DNA of 64,000 nucleotides from NCBI RefSeq assembly GCF_013823385.1, contig NZ_PNMA01000001.1, forward strand, positions 124,001-188,000, read 5' to 3'. The notes under the pieces were generated by a model. That model ran no database searches and was not told where the DNA came from. It worked only from the letters and a program-made list of their open reading frames with translations. Below are positions 26,228-35,558 of the stretch, in pieces. The translations under genes were made by a program, and so were the position numbers. Origin of the DNA: Hyphomonas sp. (GTDB lineage Bacteria; Pseudomonadota; Alphaproteobacteria; Caulobacterales; Hyphomonadaceae). The first letter of the stretch is position 1. Every line of letters begins with the position of its first letter.

Positions 26228-28504
26228 GTGTCGACTACAGCTAACTCACAAGCCAACAAGGCAAGCTGGGCCCTGTTTGAAGGGCTTTTCATCATCGCGG
26301 CCCTGGTCGCGGTGTTTGCGACCTTCATTGCCATTTCCGGCGTCGTTCCGGACGATCCGACCGCCGGCGCCACTCCCTGGCTGCTGGGCCTGAACTTCAT
26401 TCTCCTGACGGTCCTCGCGATCATCGTGACGCGGGAATACCTGCAGATCCGCGTCGGCAAGGAAGATGGCAGCGGCAAGCTCGCCCGCCGCTTCGTGCTG
26501 CTGTTCGGTTTCTCGGCGCTGATCCCGGCGATGGTCGTCGCCGTCTTCATGGGCACCTTCATCACCCGCGGCCTCGACCGCTGGCTGGGCGAGCGGGTGG
26601 ACCATCTGATGGAGCAGAATGCGGAAATCTTCCGCACCTATGTGGAAAACTTCCAGGCCACCTTCGATTCCGACATGCGCCTGGCGGCGATGGATGTGGA
26701 GAGCTTTGCCCGGCAGGTGGACAAGAGCCTTGAAATTGCCCCGCCCACGGAAGATGGCGACGGGGCGATCTATGATTATGCCTCCGCCACCTTCTTTGAC
26801 GGCCTGCGCTCGGAACTCGCCAGCCGGGAATTCCTGACCATCGCCATTCTCGGCGCCGACGGGGTGGACCTTGTCGCCGAAGCAAGCGTGCAGGAGCCGA
26901 TCCTGCTGCTGCCGCCCAAATCCGCCTATGTCGAAGCCGACCAGGGCTCGGTGGCGACCACCCTTTACGAAGCGCGCGGCATCGCCACCGCGCTGATCCG
27001 CATTTCCGCGCCCACCGACGGATACATCTACGCGGTGAAGGTGTTTGACCGGAACGCCGCGCGTTCGCTGCGCGAAGCCGAAGCGGCGCTGGAAGAATAC
27101 TACGCCGCCAAGCGCAGCGGCGGGCGCCTGCAGCTGATCTTCGTGATCGGCTATGCCCAGATTGCCGGCCTTGTGCTGCTTCTGGCGGGGCGTCTCGGTC
27201 TTGAGGCAGCCGGCCGTGTCACCGGCCCCATCGGGCGCCTGGCCTCGGCGGCCCATACCGTGCGGGACGGCGATCTCAGCGTGCGCGTGCCGGTCACCGG
27301 GCCGGTCGATGAACTGCACGCCCTCGGCCACTCCTTCAACGCGATGACGGAACAACTCGCCACCCAGCGCGAAGCGCTCATCCGTGCCCGGAACGATGAG
27401 GAAGACCGCCGCCGCTTCGTTGAAACCCTCCTGGCAGAGCTGGGCGCCGGCGTCATGCGCGTGGGCCCTGACGGCCTCATCAGCCTCGCCAACCGGTCGG
27501 CGGCGGAACTGCTGGGCCTCACGGGCCAGATGGAAGGCGCGCCGCTGTCGGAAGTGGCCCCGCAATTCGAGCGTTATGTGCGCGACACGATCGAGCGGGA
27601 CGCGCCGGTGGACGCGACGCTGGACATCACCGTGGGCGGCGAAACCCGCAACATCCGCCTCAAGACGGCCATGGGGCCGGAGGGCGGCTGCGTGATCACC
27701 TTCGACGACACCACCCGCCTCGTGAACGCCCAGCGCCAGCTGGCCTGGCGCGATGTGGCCCGCCGCATTGCCCATGAAATCCGCAATCCGCTGACGCCGA
27801 TCATGCTGTCCACGGAGCGTCTGAAGCGCCGCTATGGGCCGAAGATCGATGATCCCGATGGCGTGTTCGACCGCTGTATCGAGACGATCCTGCGCAAGGT
27901 CGACGACATTGCCCATATGGTGGAGGAGTTCTCCTCCTTCGCCCGGATGCCCAAGCCGAGCGTGGCGCCGTTCGACATGCGCCCGCTGCTGCAGGGCGCG
28001 ATCTTCTCGCAGACGGTCGTATCGCCCGACATCGAAATCGAGATGGAAACAGACCTCGACGCCGCGCCTTTCCTGGGGGATGAACGCCTGCTCGGCCAGG
28101 CTTTCGGGAACCTGCTGAAGAACGCCGCCGAGGCCATTGAAGGCCAGTCCGAAGGCCATGATGTGTCCGGTCATATCCGCATCCTCCTGCAGAAGGATGC
28201 GCGCGGCCTGGAGATCATCATCGAGGATAACGGCCCCGGCTTCCCCGCCGAGGTGCGCAATCGCCTGCTGGAGCCCTATGTGACGACACGCGAGAAGGGT
28301 ACCGGCCTTGGCCTTGCCATCGTGAACCGCATCATCGTCGATCATGGCGGCTCGATCTCGCTGCAGAACCGCCCGGATGGCCTGCGCGGCGCCCGCGTGC
28401 GCGTGCTGCTGCCGGAGAATGGCGCGCTGGCGATGCAGTTTGAAGACATGTCCACAGAAGAGGCAGGCGCCGAAGGCCGCGTGCCTTACCCGTTGAGTTT
28501 GTAG
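26228..28504 (+). CDS. ntrY: Nitrogen/redox sensor kinase NtrY
   Basis: A 758-residue membrane kinase. Hydrophobic segments lie at about 13-35, 45-65, 85-110 and 298-322, with a periplasmic region between the third and fourth. HAMP, PAS (about 400-490) and HisKA follow with the active His in RRIAHEIRNPLTPIMLSTERL, then HATPase motifs LLKNAAEAI and EDNGPGFPAE. It pairs with NtrX downstream. The start is GTG 26228 (MSTTANSQ) with a weak GGAAC upstream, after the structured ntrC-ntrY spacer. Confidence 0.94.
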   Translation: MSTTANSQANKASWALFEGLFIIAALVAVFATFIAISGVVPDDPTAGATPWLLGLNFILLTVLAIIVTREYLQIRVGKEDGSGKLARRFVLLFGFSALIPAMVVAVFMGTFITRGLDRWLGERVDHLMEQNAEIFRTYVENFQATFDSDMRLAAMDVESFARQVDKSLEIAPPTEDGDGAIYDYASATFFDGLRSELASREFLTIAILGADGVDLVAEASVQEPILLLPPKSAYVEADQGSVATTLYEARGIATALIRISAPTDGYIYAVKVFDRNAARSLREAEAALEEYYAAKRSGGRLQLIFVIGYAQIAGLVLLLAGRLGLEAAGRVTGPIGRLASAAHTVRDGDLSVRVPVTGPVDELHALGHSFNAMTEQLATQREALIRARNDEEDRRRFVETLLAELGAGVMRVGPDGLISLANRSAAELLGLTGQMEGAPLSEVAPQFERYVRDTIERDAPVDATLDITVGGETRNIRLKTAMGPEGGCVITFDDTTRLVNAQRQLAWRDVARRIAHEIRNPLTPIMLSTERLKRRYGPKIDDPDGVFDRCIETILRKVDDIAHMVEEFSSFARMPKPSVAPFDMRPLLQGAIFSQTVVSPDIEIEMETDLDAAPFLGDERLLGQAFGNLLKNAAEAIEGQSEGHDVSGHIRILLQKDARGLEIIIEDNGPGFPAEVRNRLLEPYVTTREKGTGLGLAIVNRIIVDHGGSISLQNRPDGLRGARVRVLLPENGALAMQFEDMSTEEAGAEGRVPYPLSL

Positions 28505-28517
28505 AGGAGAGACGTGC

Positions 28518-29903
28518 ATGGCACTCGATATCCTGGTTGTTGATGACGAGCCCGATATCCGTGAACTGATGGCCGGTGTTCTCGGCGACGAGGGCTATGC
28601 CGTTCGAACCGCTGACACGGCGGAACGCGCGCTGGAGGAAGTGCGCTCGCGCACGCCCCGGCTCGTGATCCTGGATGTCTGGCTTCAGGGCAGCGGCATG
28701 GATGGCCTCTCCGTGCTGAAATATCTCAAATCGATTGATCCGATCCTGCCGGTCATTGTCATCAGCGGTCATGGCAATATCGAAACGGCCATCGCCGCCA
28801 TCCGGCGCGGCGCGTTCGATTTCATCGAGAAGCCGATCAAGGCGGACCGGCTGATGCTGGTGGTGGAGCGCGCCATCGAGGCCGCCGCCCTGCGGTATGA
28901 GAACGCCGCGCTGCGCAACCGCACGGGCGACGAGGAACGCTGGATCGGCAACAGCCAGGCGGCCGCGGCCCTGCGCGCCTCGCTGGACAAGGTCGCGCCG
29001 ACCAATTCCCGTGTGCTGATTTCCGGTCCGGCCGGGGTCGGCAAGGAACTCGCCGCGCGCCTCATCCACAAGAACTCTGCCCGCGCCGATGGCCCGTTCG
29101 TGGTGGTGAACGCGGCAACGATCGCGCCCGACCAGATGGAGATCGCCCTCTTCGGCGAAGAGGATCAGACCGGCCGCACCGTCCGTGTCGGCCTGTTTGA
29201 ACGCGCCCATACCGGCACATTGCTGCTGGATGAAGTGGCCGACATGCCGATCGGCACGCAGAACAAGATCCTTCGTGTGCTGACCGAGCAGCGCTTCCAG
29301 CGCGTCGGCGGGCGGTCTGACGTGACGGTCGATGTGCGCGTGATGGCGGCTACGACGAAAGACCTGAAAGCCGAGATCGATGCGGGCAATTTCCGCGAAG
29401 ACCTGTTCTACCGGCTCAGCGTCGTGCCGCTGCGGGTGCCGTCCCTGTCGGAGCGGCGGGACGATATCGTGGAACTGGCCAACTATTTCTGCGAGCGCAT
29501 CGCCGAAACCTCCGGCCTCACCTATCGCAGCTTTACCCAGGAAGCGCTCGCCGTGCTCCAGTCGATGGAATGGCCGGGCAATATCCGCCAGCTGCGCAAC
29601 CTTGTGGAGCGTATCCTGATCCTGTCGCCGGCCGATTCCAACCGGCCGATCAGCGTGGACGAGTTGCCGCGCGATCAGGGCCGGGGGCCGTCTCCGGCGG
29701 CAAAGGCGGGCTCGGCAGAGCTGGTTGGCCTCTCCCTGCGCGACGCGCGCGAGCAGTTCGAGCGGGAATATCTTACCCTCCAGATCACCCGCTTTAACGG
29801 AAATATCTCGCGGACGGCCGAGTTCATCGGTATGGAGCGCTCTGCACTGCACAGAAAATTAAAGGCTTTGGGCATATCCACGGGCGTTCGTCAGGATACC
29901 TGA
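28518..29903 (+). CDS. ntrX: Response regulator NtrX lacking the GAFTGA loop
   Basis: A 461-residue regulator with receiver (VVDDEPDIRELMAG, Asp in VILDVWLQGS), AAA+ domain (Walker A GPAGVGKELAA, Walker B LLLDEVAD) and a Fis-type C-terminus (NISRTAEFIGMERSALHRKL). The segment after ALFG (residues about 210-230, GEEDQTGRTVRVGLFE) has no GAFTGA, which is usual for alphaproteobacterial NtrX. It is encoded 13 bp after ntrY and before trkA. Expected roles are nitrogen, redox and envelope regulation, known from relatives rather than shown here. Confidence 0.94.
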   Translation: MALDILVVDDEPDIRELMAGVLGDEGYAVRTADTAERALEEVRSRTPRLVILDVWLQGSGMDGLSVLKYLKSIDPILPVIVISGHGNIETAIAAIRRGAFDFIEKPIKADRLMLVVERAIEAAALRYENAALRNRTGDEERWIGNSQAAAALRASLDKVAPTNSRVLISGPAGVGKELAARLIHKNSARADGPFVVVNAATIAPDQMEIALFGEEDQTGRTVRVGLFERAHTGTLLLDEVADMPIGTQNKILRVLTEQRFQRVGGRSDVTVDVRVMAATTKDLKAEIDAGNFREDLFYRLSVVPLRVPSLSERRDDIVELANYFCERIAETSGLTYRSFTQEALAVLQSMEWPGNIRQLRNLVERILILSPADSNRPISVDELPRDQGRGPSPAAKAGSAELVGLSLRDAREQFEREYLTLQITRFNGNISRTAEFIGMERSALHRKLKALGISTGVRQDT

Positions 29904-29927
29904 GCCAGTCGCTGAAGGCTTGAAGAC

Positions 29928-31301
29928 ATGCACGTTCTGATCTGCGGCGCCGGGCGGGTAGGGCAGGGCATCGCCCGCCGCCTTGCCCGGGAAAAGCACG
30001 AGATCACCATTATCGACGAAAGCGCGGACCTGGTGGACCAGGTGTCCATCGAGCTGGATGTGCGCGGCATTGTCGGTCATGCGGCGCACCCCGACGTGCT
30101 CAAGCGTGCCCGCGCGGCCGACTGCGAGATGATCATCGCCGTCACCCATTTCGACGAGATCAACATGGTGATCTGCCAGATCGCCCACACGCTGTTTTCG
30201 GTGCCGTTCAAGATCGCCCGCGTGCGCGACCGGTCCTATCTGGAACCGGCCTGGAAGAACATCTTCTCCCGCGAAGGCCTGCCCATTGACATGGTGATCT
30301 CGCCGGAAGCAGAAGTGGGCGACGCCATCCTCCAGCGTTTCCGCACGCCCGGCACGATCATGAGCGCGAATTTCGCCGGCGGGCAGGTCAAGCTGCTCGG
30401 CTTCGAACTGCGCGCCGACAATCCGCTGATCGATGTGGCTGTTGACCAGTTCAAAGGTCTGTTCCCGGATCTTTCCGCCCGCATCATCGGCATCGGCCGG
30501 GGAGATGCCATTCACGCCCCGCGCGGCAAGGATGTGCTCAAGCCCGGCGACCGCGCCTACATCGCCGTATTCGATGCCCATGCCAGCCGCCTCACTTCCA
30601 TCTTCAACACCGAGCAGAGCCGTCTCGATCACGTCGTCATCGTTGGTGGCGGGAATGTCGGCCTGCATGTGGCCAAGATGCTGGAGAAGGAAAGCCATAT
30701 CCGTGTCCGCCTGATCGAGCGCGACAGCGAGCGTGCCAACAAGGCAGTCGCAGACGTCAAGCGCTCCATCGTCATCCAGGGCGATGGTCTGAACCCGGAC
30801 ATCCTCGCCGAGGGCGGTGTGGACCGGGCAGATTTCGTCATCGCCATCACCGATGATGACAAGGCAAACCTGCTGATCTCAAACCTCGCCAAGCGCGCCG
30901 GTGCCAAGCGGGCGCTCGCCCTGATCAACTCGCCCGAGCTGGCCGGCCTTGCCTCCGACATGCGCGTCGACACCGTGCTCGATCCGCGCGCGCTGACCGT
31001 CTCGCAGATCCTGATGCGCATGCGCCGGGGCCGCATCCTCAACCTGCAATCGCTGGAAGACGGCATGGCGGAAGTGGCCGAAGGCATCACGCTGGAGACC
31101 TCCTCGCTGATCGGCAAGCCGCTCGGCTATGACGACCTCCCCGAAGGCATGACGGCCGCCGCCGTGGTGCGCGGCAATCAGGTCATCATGGCCGATGAAG
31201 ATGTCATCGTGCGCCCGGAAGACCATCTGATTGTCTTCTATGAGGCCGAGATGGTGCGCACGGTCGAGAAGTTCTTCCGGGTGAACCCGGATTATTTCTG
31301 A
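29928..31301 (+). CDS. trkA: Trk potassium uptake regulatory subunit TrkA
   Basis: A 457-residue cytoplasmic protein with two RCK units. Each has an NAD-binding Rossmann motif (ICGAGRVGQGIARRLA at 4-19; IVGGGNVGLHVAKML at about 239-253), followed by TrkA-C regulatory domains (about 145-220 and 370-455). It gates the TrkH channel encoded 3 bp downstream. Location behind ntrYX is the standard alphaproteobacterial arrangement. Confidence 0.96.
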   Translation: MHVLICGAGRVGQGIARRLAREKHEITIIDESADLVDQVSIELDVRGIVGHAAHPDVLKRARAADCEMIIAVTHFDEINMVICQIAHTLFSVPFKIARVRDRSYLEPAWKNIFSREGLPIDMVISPEAEVGDAILQRFRTPGTIMSANFAGGQVKLLGFELRADNPLIDVAVDQFKGLFPDLSARIIGIGRGDAIHAPRGKDVLKPGDRAYIAVFDAHASRLTSIFNTEQSRLDHVVIVGGGNVGLHVAKMLEKESHIRVRLIERDSERANKAVADVKRSIVIQGDGLNPDILAEGGVDRADFVIAITDDDKANLLISNLAKRAGAKRALALINSPELAGLASDMRVDTVLDPRALTVSQILMRMRRGRILNLQSLEDGMAEVAEGITLETSSLIGKPLGYDDLPEGMTAAAVVRGNQVIMADEDVIVRPEDHLIVFYEAEMVRTVEKFFRVNPDYF

Positions 31302-31304
31302 TCC

Positions 31305-32711
31305 ATGAATTATTCGTCGGTCGTCCGTGTTCTTGGCCTGCTGATGCTCATCCTGGCGGGCTGCGCGGCATCGGCTGCCTTGCTCGCCTGGGCGATGGGG
31401 GAAACGCAGCAGATCATCTCCTTCGGCGCCACCGCCCTTGGCATTTCGGTCTTTGCCTCCAGCGTTCTGCTGCTCGCGCCAAAGCCTTCCCGCCGCGCGC
31501 GCCCGTCTGATGCCCTCGCTGTCGTGCTGCTCTGGTGGTTCCTTTCCCCGGTGGCGGCCGCCATGCCCTTCGTGTTCGGCGTGGCGAACAATTCCATTCC
31601 AGCCGCCCTGTTCGAGGCGGCCTCCTGCCTCACCACGACCGGCCATTCCATTCTGGGCTTTCCTGAATCCTCCTGGCCCATCAGCCTGCTTTACTGGCGC
31701 GGCATTCTGCACCTCCTGGGCACCTATGCCGCCGTCGTGATGGCGGCCGGCGTATTTGCGGCGATCAATCTCGGCGGCCCCGGCGTTCACCGCACGGTGC
31801 TGTTCACCGTGCCTGACGCCAGCTATTTCGACGCCATGCCCCGTATCTGCACCGGCGTCGGCCTGATGCTGGGCATCTCGGTCAGTTTCATTCTGCTGCT
31901 GTTGCTGGTGGCGGGCGTGCCGCCGGTGCGGGCGCTGGCCGATGCGGTCAGCGTGATCTCCACCGGCCTCGTCCTGCCGGACGCCGAAACCTTCCTGCCG
32001 CCCAATCCGGTGGCAGGTTTCATCCTGGCGCTCGGCCTCGCCATCGGCGCGCTGGGCCTGGCGGTCTGGCTGCCCCTGCGCATCGGCGCGGTGAGGGCGG
32101 CCATCACGGATCCCGAAACGGTGGTCTTCTTCCTGCTGATGCTGATCTTCGCCGCCGCCCTGATCCCGCTTGGCATCTCGATTGGGGATAGTTTCGGCTG
32201 GTCGCTCTCCAGCCTGTCCACGTCCGGCATTCCGCTGTCGCAGGGCGCCCGCGATGCGCAGGTGCCGCTGACGCTGGCCGTGCTGCCCGCGCTGATCGGC
32301 GGCTCGGCCCTCTCGGCGGCGGGCGGCATCAAGATTGCCCGCTTCATCGTGCTGGGCCAGCGGGCGGGGCAGGAGTTCCGCCAGCTTGGCTATCGCCGCT
32401 CTATCCTCAGTTTCCGCTTCCGCGACCGGGAACTGGACGAACGCAGCGTCATCGGCGTCTGGGTGTATTTCATCGTCTATGCCGGGGCGGTCTTCTCGGT
32501 GATCGCCGTGCTGGCCTTCCTCAATGTGCCTTTTGAGGAGTCGATTCGGCTCTCGATCGGGTCGCTGACGAGTTCCGGCGGCCTGATTGGGCCGGCCACA
32601 GACAATCTGGGCCCGGCCGGCCAGCTATTGCTCAGTATTGCCATGGTTTTGGGCAGGGTGGAAATTCTGACCGTGTTACCGGCCCTTTCCCTGAGCTTCT
32701 GGCGGGGGTAA
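31305..32711 (+). CDS. trkH: Trk potassium transporter membrane subunit TrkH
   Basis: A 468-residue inner-membrane protein with about 10-12 predicted helices. Pore-type segments are visible: EAASCLTTTGHSIL (first P-loop), SVISTGLVLPD, SSLSTSGIPLS and IGSLTSSGGLIGPA, each ending in a Gly-containing filter turn. Together with TrkA it imports K+. It starts 3 bp after trkA and ends 80 bp before hfq. Confidence 0.93.
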   Translation: MNYSSVVRVLGLLMLILAGCAASAALLAWAMGETQQIISFGATALGISVFASSVLLLAPKPSRRARPSDALAVVLLWWFLSPVAAAMPFVFGVANNSIPAALFEAASCLTTTGHSILGFPESSWPISLLYWRGILHLLGTYAAVVMAAGVFAAINLGGPGVHRTVLFTVPDASYFDAMPRICTGVGLMLGISVSFILLLLLVAGVPPVRALADAVSVISTGLVLPDAETFLPPNPVAGFILALGLAIGALGLAVWLPLRIGAVRAAITDPETVVFFLLMLIFAAALIPLGISIGDSFGWSLSSLSTSGIPLSQGARDAQVPLTLAVLPALIGGSALSAAGGIKIARFIVLGQRAGQEFRQLGYRRSILSFRFRDRELDERSVIGVWVYFIVYAGAVFSVIAVLAFLNVPFEESIRLSIGSLTSSGGLIGPATDNLGPAGQLLLSIAMVLGRVEILTVLPALSLSFWRG

Positions 32712-32725
32712 AGGGGGAACACCCT

Positions 32726-32764
32726 TGCGCAGGGTAAACAATGACATTAGCTGCGCAGGGATAA
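32726..32764. promoter_or_regulatory. Direct repeat upstream of hfq
   Basis: TGCGCAGGGTAA (32726-32737) and TGCGCAGGGATAA (32752-32764) are repeated with a 26-bp period in the 80-bp trkH-hfq gap. They could be an operator or part of the hfq leader. The AAGAAAGAAAAACTG tract that follows is A-rich, as expected near an Hfq-binding leader. Confidence 0.3.
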
Positions 32765-32791
32765 GACAACAAAAACAAGAAAGAAAAACTG

Positions 32792-33040
32792 ATGTCCGCC
32801 GATAAGAAGCAAAACCTCCAGGACACTTTCCTCAACGCCGTCCGCAAATCGCGCACCCCGCTCACCGTCTTCCTCGTCAACGGTGTGAAGCTCCAGGGTG
32901 TTGTCACTTGGTTTGACAATTTCTGCATCCTCCTCCGGGGTGACGGACGCCCGCCGCAGCTGGTCTACAAGCACGCCATCTCGACCATCGCGCCCAGCGC
33001 GCCAGTCCAGCTCTTTGATGAGGAAATGGACGGAGACTGA
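32792..33040 (+). CDS. hfq: RNA chaperone Hfq
   Basis: An 82-residue Sm-like protein that pairs small RNAs with mRNAs. It has the Sm1 region [28 protein letters not shown] sequence (about 8-31), [10 protein letters not shown], and the Sm2 signature YKHAISTI (about 63-70) with the RNA-binding KH. The C-terminal tail is short, as in other alphaproteobacteria. hflX follows after six bases, the conserved hfq-hflX pair. Confidence 0.98.
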   Translation: MSADKKQNLQDTFLNAVRKSRTPLTVFLVNGVKLQGVVTWFDNFCILLRGDGRPPQLVYKHAISTIAPSAPVQLFDEEMDGD

Positions 33041-33046
33041 TCCGGT

Positions 33047-34375
33047 TTGACCGAAAAACTGATTGACCGCCTCCCGGCGCCGGAAATTGCCGGCGTCGTG
33101 ATCCCGTGGTTCACACCGAGAGACCGGCCGGGTCCGGACCGTTTGTCCGAAACCGCCGGTCTCGTCGAAGCCCTTGGCTGTGAGCTGGGCTTCATCCGCC
33201 CCGATCATGTCCGGGAAGTGAATTCGTCCTTCCTGCTGTCGGGCGGCCTGCTTGACCGTATGGCAAATGACATTGCCGAAACGGGCGCCACCCTCGCCGT
33301 CATCGACGCCTCGCTGACGCCGGTCCAGCAGCGCAACCTTGAAAAACGCCTCGGCGTGAAGGTGATCGACCGGACGGGTCTGATCCTCGAAATCTTTGGC
33401 CTGCGCGCGCGCACCAAAGAGGGCCGCCTGCAGGTGGAACTCGCGCGCCTCCTCTATGAGCGCTCGCGCCTCGTGCGCACCTGGACCCACCTTGAACGCC
33501 AGCGCGGCGGCGGCGGCTTCCTCTCCGGCCCTGGCGAAAGCCAGCTGGAGGCAGACCGCCGGATGCTGGACGACAGGATTGTCCGCCTGCGGCGCGATCT
33601 GGATGATGTGAAGCGCACGCGCGAAGTGCAGAGGGCAGGCCGCCGGCGCTCCGGCAAGCCCGTCATTGCGCTCGTCGGCTACACCAACTCCGGCAAGTCC
33701 ACCCTGTTCAACCGGCTCACCGGATCAGACGTGTTCGCCAAGGATATGCCCTTTGCCACGCTCGACCCCACCATCCGCCGGCTCGACTTGCCAACGCTGG
33801 GCGAAGCGGCGCTTATCGATACCGTCGGCTTCATCACCGACCTGCCAACCCATTTGATCGACAGCTTCCAGGCAACGCTGGAAGAGTCGCTGCAGGCGGA
33901 CCTGCTGGTCCATGTCCGCGACCGCGCCAGCGCCTCGGATATGGAGCAGGCGGAAGATGTTGCGCTGGTATTGGAACGGCTGGAAACAGAATCCGGCCTG
34001 CCCCTGCCGCCGATGATCGAAGCCTGGAACAAGATGGACGCCCTCTCGCCGGAGCGGGCAGAGTCCCTGCGCGCGCTGGCAGCGATGACGGACGAGCCGC
34101 CGGCCGCGGCTGTTTCGGCGCTGACGGGCGAAGGCATCGACACGCTGCTGGCCCTGATCGAAAAATCACTCCTCCGGGGGCGGACAGAAATCCGCCTCAC
34201 CCTCAGCCCCGCCGACGGCAAGGCCCGCGCCTGGCTGCACCAGCATGGCGAAGTGATCTCCGAAACCCAGCTCGACGATGGCGGCACGGAAGTTTCTGTC
34301 CGTGTTTCCTCTGAACGCCTCGGCCAGTTCCGCGCAGAATTTCCGGAACTAGCGGCGGGTGTGGTGCTGGGGTGA
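33047..34375 (+). CDS. hflX: Ribosome-associated GTPase HflX
   Basis: A 442-residue GTPase that splits stalled or stressed ribosomes. An N-terminal nucleotide-binding HflX domain (about 1-185) contains the glycine-rich linker QRGGGGFLSGPGESQLE, followed by a coiled-coil and the G domain: Walker A GYTNSGKSTL, the switch region, DTVGFI for G3 and NKMD for G4. The only sensible start is TTG 33047, six bases after the hfq stop, with GGAGACTGATCCGG upstream. Use of TTG and the tight spacing suggest coupling to hfq translation. Confidence 0.95.
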   Translation: MTEKLIDRLPAPEIAGVVIPWFTPRDRPGPDRLSETAGLVEALGCELGFIRPDHVREVNSSFLLSGGLLDRMANDIAETGATLAVIDASLTPVQQRNLEKRLGVKVIDRTGLILEIFGLRARTKEGRLQVELARLLYERSRLVRTWTHLERQRGGGGFLSGPGESQLEADRRMLDDRIVRLRRDLDDVKRTREVQRAGRRRSGKPVIALVGYTNSGKSTLFNRLTGSDVFAKDMPFATLDPTIRRLDLPTLGEAALIDTVGFITDLPTHLIDSFQATLEESLQADLLVHVRDRASASDMEQAEDVALVLERLETESGLPLPPMIEAWNKMDALSPERAESLRALAAMTDEPPAAAVSALTGEGIDTLLALIEKSLLRGRTEIRLTLSPADGKARAWLHQHGEVISETQLDDGGTEVSVRVSSERLGQFRAEFPELAAGVVLG

Positions 34376-34389
34376 TCCTAGCTCCGCTC

Positions 34390-34409
34390 ATCCCCGCGAA
34401 GGCGGGGAT
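34390..34409. repeat. Short palindrome ATCCCCGC/GCGGGGAT
   Basis: An 8-bp perfect stem with a 4-nt loop lies 15 bp after the hflX stop. The sequence CCCCGCGAAGGCGGGGA is a common dispersed palindrome in many proteobacterial genomes. No T-run follows. Confidence 0.5.
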
Positions 34410-34434
34410 CTCGTGAGGCCCATCTCTTTCATTT

Positions 34435-34552
34435 CGTCACACTCGACGGGCGCAGGCCCGTCAGAGTGCCCATCTCCAAACATCACGGGATACGCTTCGG
34501 GGAGGCGGCGGGAGCTGGGCGCTCAGATGGCCTGCGGCCATCGAGCGTGACG
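34435..34552. repeat. Dispersed inverted-repeat element, copy D
   Basis: Outer ends CGTCACACTC and GAGCGTGACG. The left hairpin is GACGGGC-gca-GCCCGTC-like (34443-34462 region), changed on both sides relative to the other copies; the right hairpin is GATGGCC-tgc-GGCCATC. It sits between convergent hflX and mazG, where only the short palindrome precedes it. Confidence 0.85.
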
Positions 34553-34575
34553 AGTAAAACAGGTGGCGAACTTGC

Positions 34576-35403
34576 TCACCCCCGCTCGGCCTTCTTCACG
34601 CCCTGCCAGTAAGCCTCCTGCTCATCGAGGCTCAGCGACGCAAAGTCCACGCGCGCCTCTGCGGCGGCTGCCTCCATGGCGCGGAAGCGGCGCTCGAACT
34701 TGGCGTTCGCCCGGCGCAGGGCCTGTTCGGGGTCAACGGACAGCCGCCGCGCCAGGTTGGCCGCCACAAACAAGAGGTCGCCGATCTCGTCCTCGATGGC
34801 ATCTGCGTCGCCGCTGGCCATCGCGTCTTTCACTTCGGCCGTCTCTTCCTCCAGCTTGTCGAAGATGTGCGCCGCTTCGGTCCAGTCAAAGCCTGTCCGC
34901 GCGGCCCGCTTCTGCAGCTTCTCGGCGCGCAGCAGCGCGGGCAGGGACAGGGCGACGCCCGCCAGCGCGCTGGTGTCTTCCGCCTTCTTGCCTTTCGCGG
35001 CCCGTTCGGCAGCCTTCACCTCTTCCCAGGCCACCGTCTGGCCTTCCGCGTCCCGCCCATCGGCGGCGACGAAGACATGCGGGTGGCGGCGAATCATCTT
35101 GTCATTGATGGCGGCGATCACATCGGCGAGCGCGAAGGCGCCGGCCTCCTCGGCCATCCGGCTGTGGAAGATCACCTGAAACAGCAGGTCGCCCAGCTCC
35201 TCCCGCAGGTCGCTCATATCGCCGCGCTCGATGGCATCGGCCACCTCATAGGCTTCCTCGATCGTATAGGGCGCAATGGTGGCGAAGGTCTGTTCCAGAT
35301 CCCAGGGGCAGCCGGTTTCCGGCGTGCGCAGCCGGGCCATGATGTCCACCAGCTTCAGAAGGGCCTCTGCCGCGCCGGCGGGTCTGGACTCGTTTGACGA
35401 CAT
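34576..35403 (-). CDS. mazG: Nucleoside triphosphate pyrophosphohydrolase MazG
   Basis: A 275-residue all-alpha NTP pyrophosphatase with two MazG domains. The first (about 15-120) contains CPWDLEQTF, the metal-binding EEAYEVADAIE and LREELGDLLFQVIFHSRMAEE. The second (about 160-260) has EETAEVKDAM and IEDEIGDLLFVAANLARRL. It clears damaged or excess (d)NTPs and may lower ppGpp. The start is ATG 35403 (MSSNESRP); the longer frame upstream overlaps the divergent promoter region. Confidence 0.95.
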   Translation of the reverse strand: MSSNESRPAGAAEALLKLVDIMARLRTPETGCPWDLEQTFATIAPYTIEEAYEVADAIERGDMSDLREELGDLLFQVIFHSRMAEEAGAFALADVIAAINDKMIRRHPHVFVAADGRDAEGQTVAWEEVKAAERAAKGKKAEDTSALAGVALSLPALLRAEKLQKRAARTGFDWTEAAHIFDKLEEETAEVKDAMASGDADAIEDEIGDLLFVAANLARRLSVDPEQALRRANAKFERRFRAMEAAAAEARVDFASLSLDEQEAYWQGVKKAERG

Positions 35404-35558
35404 GGGCGCTGCTCCGCAGGGGTTGGTTCCCCCCGTGTTTAGGCCGCTGCCGCGCGCCAGCAAGTGCAATAGGGCATCTTGCGGCTTGCGCCGAAGCATT
35501 CGCTGGCCCACACCGGAGGGGAAATGTCAGATGCGTCGGTCATCGGAAAGCAGTTGAG

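Noticed and set aside
26246-28519. Long minus-strand frame (757 codons) opposite ntrY
   Set aside because: Shadow of ntrY, whose domains are unambiguous; no family features on the antisense strand.
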